DNA of 7,261 bases, taken from NCBI GenBank assembly GCA_027371725.1, contig DAHXMN010000033.1, forward strand, positions 1-7,261. Reading direction: 5' to 3'. Made by a program: the position numbers and the translations under genes. The notes beneath the pieces were generated by a model. The model worked only from the letters and a program-made list of their open reading frames with translations. It ran no database searches and was not told where the DNA came from. Source of the stretch: Candidatus Woesearchaeota archaeon (GTDB lineage: Archaea; Nanobdellota; Nanobdellia; Woesearchaeales; UBA525). Positions 1 through 4,818 of this stretch are shown in pieces (position 1 is the first letter of the stretch; each line of letters begins with the position of its first letter).

Positions 1-267
1 GCCCTCTATCTGTGTGAAGAACGCCTGCGGGTCCTGATAGAGCTGGTCCACCGCCCGCGCCAGCGCGGTCTCGGCCGCGCCTTCGAGGTAGCCGAGCTTC
101 CGGTCCGCGCGCGCATACGCGTCGAGGAGCGCTGCCTGGTACGTGCCCAAGTGATTGGGGGGCATCTCGCTCCCGATGTTCGAGGTGAGGATGATCAGCG
201 CGGTCGAGGCCGCGGCGAGATACATGAGCATCAGCCCCATGGTGAAGATCTTGCCGCCCCGGTTCAC
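1..267 (-). CDS. membrane-anchored protein, N-terminal part (cut by window edge)
   Basis: This is the fourth gene of operon B. Its 89 visible codons run off the left end of the window without a stop. The GTG start overlaps the stop of the preceding gene as GTGA, which implies translational coupling. The GTG start gives NRGGKIFTMG after the initiator, resembling the MNERG start of its neighbour; an in-frame ATG at 240 is the alternative. A basic stretch (NRGGK) is followed by one hydrophobic helix at about residues 9-26, so the rest should lie outside the membrane. After the helix comes a helical, alanine-rich region with alternating charges (about 38-80). The RGG-then-hydrophobic start recalls a class III prepilin signal, but without the Glu of true pilins. 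I do not recognise a family from this part, and any enzymatic domain would lie beyond the edge. The reading frame is well supported; the function is unknown. Confidence 0.85.
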   Translation of the reverse strand, partial: MNRGGKIFTMGLMLMYLAAASTALIILTSNIGSEMPPNHLGTYQAALLDAYARADRKLGYLEGAAETALARAVDQLYQDPQAFFTQIEG

Positions 268-983
268 TTGGCGTTCACCCCGTATTTCTCGACGCAGTTC
301 AGCTGGATGGTGATCGGCCCTTCCGTCGAGGCGAGGTAGCCCGTGCCGCTGACGAAGGGCGGCGTCAGGTCGGAGGCGGCGAGGCCGAGGACGAGCGTGG
401 GCGCGAAGGTCGTGCTGAGGGGGTTCGGTCCCGCCTGGGAGGCCAGGTTCGCGGCGACGCTGGAGGCGAGGCCGAGCCGTTGCGCCAGCTGTTTCAGGTC
501 GGAGGGCCAATGGCCGACCGTGACCGTGGCCTTGCCCGTGACCGTGATGGTCGCGTACTGCGGGTCGCACGCGCTCTCGAGGAACAATGCTGTCCGTTCG
601 AGGAAGGCGCCGCAGGCCTGCGTCGGCGGCTGGAGGAGGGCGAACGTCTTGGTGTCGTAGGCGCCGTTCTTCGCCAGCCAGGCGGCGCATCGCGGATCGT
701 TGAGGAGGGGCGGCAACGCTTCTCCGACGGTGGAATCGACCGCGGGAAGGACGACGGAGGAGCCGTAGATGCTGGCGGAGGCGTTGAGCGGCGTCAGCAA
801 GTAAGCGTCCACGAAGAGGTCGCCCTGGTTCGCGCTGAACTTCGCGGAGAAGTCGCCCTCGTCGAACTTGTTCTTGAGGCTGTCCTGCGCCAGGATGAAG
901 AACATGAAGATGATGAACGCGACGAGGATGAGGCCGATGAAGGCGGCCACCTCGTAGATGTTCAACACCCCTCGCTCGTTCAT
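264..983 (-). CDS. single-pass surface protein with prepilin-like N-terminus (239 aa)
   Basis: Third gene of operon B. Its ATG overlaps the stop of the previous gene (ATGA), and its own stop overlaps the next start (GTGA). The N-terminus MNERGVLNIYE followed by a long hydrophobic helix (about 12-32) fits an archaeal class III signal: Arg-Gly, then a short segment with Glu just before or within the helix start. It is the only protein in the window that keeps a Glu there. The remaining 200 residues have no second membrane segment. They contain three cysteines in the middle (DPRCAAW, TQACGAF, ESACDPQ) and one near the end (LNCVEKY), probably forming disulfides outside the cell. The segment ATITVTGKATVTVG looks like beta structure. 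The family is not recognised. A minor pilin or pseudopilin-like role is an inference from the N-terminus and operon context only. Confidence 0.88.
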   Translation of the reverse strand: MNERGVLNIYEVAAFIGLILVAFIIFMFFILAQDSLKNKFDEGDFSAKFSANQGDLFVDAYLLTPLNASASIYGSSVVLPAVDSTVGEALPPLLNDPRCAAWLAKNGAYDTKTFALLQPPTQACGAFLERTALFLESACDPQYATITVTGKATVTVGHWPSDLKQLAQRLGLASSVAANLASQAGPNPLSTTFAPTLVLGLAASDLTPPFVSGTGYLASTEGPITIQLNCVEKYGVNAK

Positions 984-1471
984 GTGCGCTTCACCGCCTC
1001 GATCTCCAGCCAGCCCGGCCGGAGGGGTTCGTTGGGGAACTGCATCATGACGGGGTAGACGTGCCGCTCGTACAGGCCGCCGCCCGGGCCGGTGAGACCT
1101 GCTTCCGCCAGCGGGAGGTATTTCTCGACGACGTCCGGGGCGTTCGTGGCGCTCATGAAGGGCTGCTGTTGCTCGAGCGTCGTCGTGTTGAGGTAGAGGG
1201 TGAGGCGCGCGCCGAACGTCCCCGCATCCTGCACGTACGCGTTCGTGAGCGTCCGGTCGTTGAAGCGCGAGGTGTCCACGACGCCGTCGAGCACGCGGCC
1301 CGTCGTCGGCTCATGGGCGAAGACGCCATCCGGGCCGTCGATGAACCGTTGCTGGTAGAGCGCCAATTCCATATGGTCCGGCACCTTCATGAAGTTCGTG
1401 ATCATCTGGATCTGCGCGAAGAGGAGCCAGAAGAGGATGATGGCCGCCGTCAGTCGGTAGATCCACTGCAT
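980..1471 (-). CDS. single-pass membrane protein (163 aa), unrecognised
   Basis: Second firmly supported gene of operon B. The protein starts MQWIYRLTAA and has one membrane helix at about residues 8-25, followed by a soluble domain with no cysteine. The domain contains the motifs YVQDAGTFGARLTLYLN and YPVMMQFPNEPLRPGWLEIE, which suggest a compact alpha/beta ectodomain. Its stop overlaps the next ATG (ATGA). The start is uncertain. A GTG four codons upstream (1483) is in frame, and the frame stays open to an ATG at 1639 that overlaps the stop of the 266-residue gene. The extra 56 residues from that ATG are Arg/Ala/Ser-rich, with third positions unlike the body of the gene, so I favour 1471. 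The same frame also stays open far upstream, to 2866, but that part runs out of frame through one gene and antisense to another. Function is unknown. Confidence 0.85.
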   Translation of the reverse strand: MQWIYRLTAAIILFWLLFAQIQMITNFMKVPDHMELALYQQRFIDGPDGVFAHEPTTGRVLDGVVDTSRFNDRTLTNAYVQDAGTFGARLTLYLNTTTLEQQQPFMSATNAPDVVEKYLPLAEAGLTGPGGGLYERHVYPVMMQFPNEPLRPGWLEIEAVKRT

Positions 1472-1554
1472 CGCCTCGCCCACGTCGCCGCGCCGGCTGC
1501 GAACGACATCACGGGCAGCGCCACCGCCTTGACGCGATTGACGGGCGCGAACAT
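1450..1554 (-). CDS. possible 34-aa small protein in the 266/163-aa gene gap
   Basis: A short frame begins with MFAPVNRVKAVALPVMSFAA and ends at a TGA just inside the next gene. Up to that overlap nearly every codon ends in G or C (about 25 of the first 27), as in the true genes here. The other frames over the same stretch have mixed third positions. The product would have a basic start and a weakly hydrophobic centre, so it could be a small membrane peptide. Its ATG lies in one arm of a perfect palindrome. No clear ribosome binding site is visible. It could equally be the remains of a frameshifted longer gene, or chance in GC-rich DNA. Confidence 0.25.
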   Translation of the reverse strand: MFAPVNRVKAVALPVMSFAAGAATWARRCSGSTD

Positions 1555-1568
1555 GGTCCGCGGACCAT
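1553..1568. repeat. perfect 16-bp palindrome (ATGGTCCG/CGGACCAT)
   Basis: The two eight-base halves are exact reverse complements with no spacer. A further copy of the half-site CGGACCA lies at 1594-1600, 33 bases from the 1561 copy. The element sits in the non-coding-looking gap of operon B. It could be a binding site for a dimeric regulator, or a short RNA hairpin with a CGCG loop that covers a start codon. It could also be chance, since a perfect 16-mer palindrome is only mildly improbable in 7 kb. Confidence 0.5.
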
Positions 1569-1635
1569 CTGCGTGGGTGCCCGACGGTCTGCCCGGACCA
1601 CGGGGAGAACGGCGAGGCCGCGGCGGCGCAGTGTT

Positions 1636-2436
1636 TCATCGGATCGCCTCGTCCACGGCGAGGATGACCGCCTTCGCGACGCTCGTTTCTTCCGCGCCCT
1701 TGAACGCGGGGAGCGTGAGGGCTATCTCGGGCTGGTCCGTCGGCTGCGCGATCGGCTGCTCCTGGAGCGGTTGGTAGCTCGATTGGAGATGGCTGGCGAG
1801 GAGGCAGGCGAGTCTCTGGGCCGCCTGCGGGTCTGCCGCCGAGCCGTACTGGAGGGAGGCGTCGCCTTCTTTCAGGGCGATCGTGATCGTGCGCGTCGCC
1901 ATGCCGTTCTTCTCGAGCGCGAGGAGCTGGCTGTCCTGCTCGAGCAGGGTTTTCAGGTCTGGCGGGACGTCGAGCACGATCCTGGTGTCGATCTTGAGCA
2001 TGGAGCCGTACGCGTCCGCGCACGCCTGCTCGCTCTGGGCGAACTGGATGGTGTTGCCGCTCTTCTGGAACGTGATGATCGCGGGCTGGACGAGGAACGC
2101 GGGGGCGAGGTTGACGCCGCCGACGGTGGCGCCGTAGCCCTGGCCAACCGCCCAGATGACCGGCACGGTGAGGTTCTGTTGTGCGGAGAGGAACAATCGT
2201 CCGTCGGTGAAGTTGAAGAGGTACTGCTGCTTCGGGTGGAGCTCGGCGTACGCGTAGTTCACGTCGCCTTTCGCCGCGTAGAGCGCTTCCGTCTGCGTGC
2301 CGAGGTCCTTGGCGTAGTACCGCAGGTAGAGCATCGTCGTGTCCGTCTTGTTGACGACGAGGAGGAAGAACGCGGCCGTGATCATGAGGAGGATCGCTGC
2401 TTGGAGCAGCACGTCCCGGAGCTCTTCTTCCGCCAT
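1636..2436 (-). CDS. membrane-anchored protein, first gene of operon B (266 aa)
   Basis: The protein begins MAEEELRDVLLQAAILLMIT. A short acidic segment is followed by one membrane helix (about 12-28), then an ectodomain of about 235 residues with two cysteines (139, 211). The region YLFNFTDGRLFLSAQQNLTV and the segments at about 118-135 and 180-198 look like beta structure. The end is a Gln/Pro-rich linker (about 221-236) and a terminal helix. This ATG is chosen over one 30 codons upstream. The longer version would add an Arg-rich stretch translated through the box A promoter, whereas this ATG sits 26-27 bp from the box A centre, as for a leaderless mRNA. The start lacks the Lys/Arg-Gly prepilin motif seen elsewhere in the locus. 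The stop shares ATGA with a possible downstream start. Family not recognised; a structural surface role is inferred from context. Confidence 0.88.
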   Translation of the reverse strand: MAEEELRDVLLQAAILLMITAAFFLLVVNKTDTTMLYLRYYAKDLGTQTEALYAAKGDVNYAYAELHPKQQYLFNFTDGRLFLSAQQNLTVPVIWAVGQGYGATVGGVNLAPAFLVQPAIITFQKSGNTIQFAQSEQACADAYGSMLKIDTRIVLDVPPDLKTLLEQDSQLLALEKNGMATRTITIALKEGDASLQYGSAADPQAAQRLACLLASHLQSSYQPLQEQPIAQPTDQPEIALTLPAFKGAEETSVAKAVILAVDEAIR

Positions 2437-2458
2437 GGGCTCTTCCCGCCACACGCGG

Positions 2459-2466
2459 TTTAAATA
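2459..2466 (-). promoter_or_regulatory. archaeal box A (TATA) promoter of operon B
   Basis: The minus strand reads TATTTAAA, preceded directly by ACAAAC, which matches five of six positions of the archaeal BRE consensus (RNWAAW). The box centre is 26.5 bases from the A of the ATG at 2436. That is the usual distance from box A to the transcription start, so the message should be leaderless. On the plus strand the same bases read TTTAAATA, but the bases upstream there do not resemble a BRE. Confidence 0.7.
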
Positions 2467-2532
2467 GTTTGTCGGGGGAGAAACGACTCTTGAGAAACGC
2501 GATCGGCAGCGTCGCCGCCTTGGCACGATGTC

Positions 2533-2579
2533 CGGCGGCGAGCATGGCCGAGTTTTGAGGCCATAATCGCGAGCCGCCG
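2533..2579. repeat. nested inverted repeat in the intergenic region
   Basis: An outer arm CGGCGGC (2533-2539) pairs with GCCGCCG (2573-2579), and an inner arm ATGGCC (2544-2549) pairs with GGCCAT (2559-2564) around a nine-base loop. A second GCCGCC at 2514-2519 could pair with the same left outer arm, giving an alternative fold. A further short hairpin, GCGGC-TAG-GCCGC, lies at 2604-2616. Whether any of these is transcribed depends on which promoter reads through the region. Confidence 0.35.
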
Positions 2580-2645
2580 TTCTTTTCCCGGACCGGAGGG
2601 AGGGCGGCTAGGCCGCGGCGACGATGGGGAAGAGAGAAGAACCCG

Positions 2646-2653
2646 TTTAAATA
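2646..2653 (+). promoter_or_regulatory. probable box A promoter of the plus-strand pair
   Basis: TTTAAATA reads in the standard orientation on the plus strand. A start of transcription 26-27 bases downstream falls at about 2676, beside the ACG codon at 2675 that opens the plus-strand frame. The bases just upstream (AACCCG) do not match a BRE, so orientation is less certain than for the operon B box. Read the other way it would give operon B a long leader. Confidence 0.5.
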
Positions 2654-2674
2654 GTCACTTACTAGTAACAAATA

Positions 2675-3106
2675 ACGAAAGATCCAAATAAGAGAACTAC
2701 CATAAAAGACAACAGGGGCATCCGCGACACTCTCAAAGAGAAAGGCCTCGCAGCCATCCTCGGCACAGCCATCCTCGCAGGCGGCATCGGCGCAGCGGCA
2801 CAGACCGCGCCCCAGAAATGGAGCTACACCGACAAGATAGAACAGCAAAAAGCGCCGGTCGAACACACGTACGAGATCGTCAACGTCACGTACCGGGACG
2901 GCATGATGGGCGGCGCAAACAAAGACGAACAGACCGGCGAACTCGTCCCGCTCTACGGAGCAATCATAGACATCTACCGAGAAGGCAGGGGCGCGGGAGC
3001 GAAAGTCCTCGAAACAGCGTTAAACGAGTTGGAAAAGAGCGGTGAGGTGAGCGACCCGATAAACGCTGCAGACCCGAGCCTCGTCATAAAAAATATGACG
3101 TTATGA
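2675..3106 (+). CDS. unrecognised small membrane or secreted protein, non-standard start (up to 143 aa)
   Basis: The frame is open from 2669 to the TGA at 3106. It encodes a basic N-terminus (KDNRGIRDTLKEK), an Ala/Gly-rich hydrophobic segment (GLAAILGTAILAGGIGAAAQ), then a soluble, charged part with YEIVNVTYRDG and a helix KVLETALNELEKSGE. This is ordinary signal-anchor or signal-peptide layout, so the upstream part is probably real. Yet no ATG, GTG or TTG occurs in frame before 2903, where starting would lose the whole N-terminal half. Candidates are ACG at 2675, which lies where a leaderless start is expected and gives KDPNKR next, or ATA at 2672 or 2702. A base error or point mutation of ATG to ACG is the simplest explanation. 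Lys, Arg and Ile codons (AAA, AGA, ATA) and lower GC set it apart from its neighbours, hinting at a separate origin. Function unknown. Confidence 0.6.
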   Translation, partial: TKDPNKRTTIKDNRGIRDTLKEKGLAAILGTAILAGGIGAAAQTAPQKWSYTDKIEQQKAPVEHTYEIVNVTYRDGMMGGANKDEQTGELVPLYGAIIDIYREGRGAGAKVLETALNELEKSGEVSDPINAADPSLVIKNMTL

Positions 3107-3125
3107 AAGAAAAGGGGTTGCCTAT

Positions 3126-3305
3126 GTGTTAATAAATTCGTTCAAGACCCCCATTTATCAAAAAGAAGTCAAACTACCGGGCGAACTCGCGGAAAGAGAG
3201 AAGAACGAAGGAACCTATGTTCTCAGCAGTGCACGAAAAGCCAATCAGATTGAAGAGAAGACGAAGACCCCGTGGGACGTCGTGACGAGCCCCGGCTTCC
3301 ACTAA
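3126..3305 (+). CDS. unrecognised small protein, possibly frameshifted (59 aa or more)
   Basis: The frame encodes a hydrophilic peptide beginning LINSFKTPIYQKEVKLPG after the GTG, and ending KTPWDVVTSPGFH. It is rich in Lys and Glu with no membrane segment. GTG at 3126, with AGGGGT eight bases upstream, is a possible start. A second reading is attractive. An ATG at 3103 overlaps the stop of the previous gene (ATGA) and gives MKEKG before running into a stop at 3130. One extra base in the following A/G run (3110-3117) would join it to this frame as MKEKGVAYVLINSF, a natural coupled start for about 67 residues. The TAA shares CTAA with the TAG of the converging operon A gene, which supports both ends. 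No family recognised; it pairs with the gene before it. Confidence 0.5.
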   Translation: MLINSFKTPIYQKEVKLPGELAEREKNEGTYVLSSARKANQIEEKTKTPWDVVTSPGFH

Positions 3306-4090
3306 GGAGAGAAATCCGGCTGCAACGACGCATAAACACAAACACTGTTTTCTCGAGAAGGAACCGCGAACCCTTGCGGCACACTTATTCGCTGCAAATG
3401 CGCCTCGTCGCACCCCCCGGTCTGTTTCACGAGATACACAACAGGATACTTCTTATCGGCGCCCGCCCGCGTCGGACTTGTAGCGCTCCCGCCCTGCTGC
3501 TGCAACGTCTCAAAATCAAACACCAGATAACTCTTTCCTTGAGGAACGGAAAAAGCGCGACAAGTATAGATGCCGTTGATCGCCTTCGCCAGGTCCGCTT
3601 GTTTTGTCAAAGGAACATCAGACAAACACAGACAAGCAGGTTTACCATGAGCATTAAGGCACGTCCGATCAACATAAGAAAGAGAAAGTTCTGACTTGTT
3701 CGTCTTGATGAAATTGTTCAGCTCGGCCGCCGACAAACCCGACGGGGAAGAGGGATCGGGGAACCACAGCAACGACGGGATCGGCGTCGTCCAGCTCCCG
3801 TCGGAGCTGATCCCGAAGATGGTACCGTCGAACGTCGTCGCGCCCTTACTGTCAATCTCGAAGTTGAAGATGAACTGCCGGTGCGAGAGGACGCCTTCGC
3901 TCGGCGACTCGATCACCCCCTGCAGCATGTCCCCGACGAGGTTGTACTGGTTCTCCACGCGCTTGTCCGTTCCATGCAACGCATTCCACAACGCGACAGT
4001 AATCACCACGATCAAGAAAATCACGAGAACGGAGAAGACGATATCAATAAGACGCGACAGCATGAACGACAACTCGCCACGACGAGACAT
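3302..4090 (-). CDS. prepilin-like single-pass surface protein, last gene of operon A (262 aa)
   Basis: The start MSRRGELSFMLSRL and a long membrane helix (about 12-34) match the class III-like starts of the other operon A proteins: Arg-Gly, an acidic residue at +1, Ser at +3. The ATG lies six bases after the stop of the previous gene. A TTG two codons earlier is also in frame but less likely. The ectodomain lacks the six-cysteine module of the other operon A proteins. It instead has cysteines at about 144, 153, 155 (as CLC), 177, 227 and 251, and beta-like stretches (FIFNFEID, SYLVFDFETL, KYPVVYLVKQ). Its codons use more A and T, especially toward the 3' end, which overlaps the converging plus-strand frame by four bases. 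Probably a surface subunit with its own fold; exact function unknown. Confidence 0.88.
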   Translation of the reverse strand: MSRRGELSFMLSRLIDIVFSVLVIFLIVVITVALWNALHGTDKRVENQYNLVGDMLQGVIESPSEGVLSHRQFIFNFEIDSKGATTFDGTIFGISSDGSWTTPIPSLLWFPDPSSPSGLSAAELNNFIKTNKSELSLSYVDRTCLNAHGKPACLCLSDVPLTKQADLAKAINGIYTCRAFSVPQGKSYLVFDFETLQQQGGSATSPTRAGADKKYPVVYLVKQTGGCDEAHLQRISVPQGFAVPSRENSVCVYASLQPDFSP

Positions 4091-4096
4091 AATCAA

Positions 4097-4804
4097 TCAC
4101 TTCTGGAACGGGAGTTGGAATGTGAGATCGGGTTTGCGGCCGGTCGCGTTCGCGGTCAGGACATGAATCGTGACCGAACAAGTGCTCTGCTGATTGCAAA
4201 CGGCGGTGTTGCCTTTCGTCAAGGAATTATAGTCTGAAGGAACTGTGCTGAATGTGAAGAATGTGTCGGCCGTGCACGGAGCTGGCGTCACTGAACCGCC
4301 GGCTTGAAGAGCACAATGATTCTCGTCGGCTTTCACCTTGTACTTGAAGTACAGCATCGCCTTCTTCGGGATGCCGGTCGCGTTGTAGTTCTCCGTGCCC
4401 TTGTCGCCCGTCTCGAAGTTCAACGACGTCTTGCCGCTCGCGTCGGCCACGACGCGATACGTCGCGGAGAGGGGAGCGCTGCCGGGAACAGTCGTCTCGA
4501 GGAGGAGCGTGCCGGCGGGATAGTACTTGTCCGGGTCGGAGAGGCGGCAGCAGTACTTGTTCGCGCCGGTGCAGCCGATCTTCGCGATGAGGGTCCAGCC
4601 GTTGCCGCCGCCGCAGTCGGACGTGGCGAAGCAGCGGCCGCCGTCGCCGAGAACGGTGGAGCAGCCCTGGAGGGAGGCGAGCTGTTCGCCGTTCGGACGC
4701 AGCTTGAAGACGAGCAGATAGATGACGAGGGCGAGGACTGCGAGACCGATAAGGATCATGATGAACATCGAGATCGAGACGTCGCCTTTCCGTGTCCTTG
4801 CCAT
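4097..4804 (-). CDS. membrane-anchored six-cysteine protein with beta-rich ectodomain (235 aa)
   Basis: The ATG at 4804 gives MARTRKGDVSISM, aligning with MARSRGELSITM of the gene before it; an ATG two codons upstream (4810) is the alternative. A Lys-Gly/Asp-Val-Ser site of prepilin type precedes a membrane helix (about 12-34). The six-cysteine module follows: C48, C58, C64, C78, C85, C86, spaced 9-5-13-6-0. The next 140 residues carry a second part with alternating polar and hydrophobic beta strands (LNFETGD, MLYFKYKVKAD, FFTFSTV, SVTIHVL), four more cysteines (164, 177, 203, 209) and Asn-x-Thr sites (NYNATG, TANATG) that could be glycosylated. The gap to the previous stop is 14 bases and to the next start 6 bases, so it sits within one transcript. 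Likely an outward-facing surface or pilus subunit; the named family is unknown. Confidence 0.9.
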   Translation of the reverse strand: MARTRKGDVSISMFIMILIGLAVLALVIYLLVFKLRPNGEQLASLQGCSTVLGDGGRCFATSDCGGGNGWTLIAKIGCTGANKYCCRLSDPDKYYPAGTLLLETTVPGSAPLSATYRVVADASGKTSLNFETGDKGTENYNATGIPKKAMLYFKYKVKADENHCALQAGGSVTPAPCTADTFFTFSTVPSDYNSLTKGNTAVCNQQSTCSVTIHVLTANATGRKPDLTFQLPFQK

Positions 4805-4818
4805 GTTCATTCAACCTT

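Larger units (their letters stand above)
2437..2674. other. divergent intergenic region between operon B and the plus-strand pair
   Basis: About 240 bases without a convincing gene separate the two divergent units. The region contains two identical 11-base copies of GTTTAAATAGT (2458-2468 and 2645-2655), each holding a box A, and the inverted repeats described separately. Frames that cross it are Arg-rich or closed by stops near the second box (TAA at 2648 and 2666 in the frame of the plus-strand gene). It probably serves as a two-sided promoter region. Confidence 0.6.

Noticed and set aside
1573..2463. A 296-codon plus-strand frame antisense to the 266-residue gene
   Set aside because: It crosses the promoter of operon B and encodes an Arg/Glu/Val-rich shadow product.
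1472..2866. A very long minus-strand open frame (to 2866) upstream of the 163-residue gene
   Set aside because: It passes out of frame through the 266-residue gene and antisense through the plus-strand gene and promoter region. It is Arg/Pro/His-rich with wrong third-position bias. Only the part below 1471 is taken as a gene.
3088..3093. Minus-strand T6 run as a terminator of operon A
   Set aside because: Archaeal terminators are often simple T-runs, but this one is short, over 200 bases beyond the last stop, and lies within a plus-strand coding frame. It is not strong enough to list as a feature.
3272..3694. A 140-codon plus-strand frame
   Set aside because: It is antisense to the 262-residue gene and has no initiation signal or recognisable domain. 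The short plus-strand frame ending at 3305 explains the local coding signal better.
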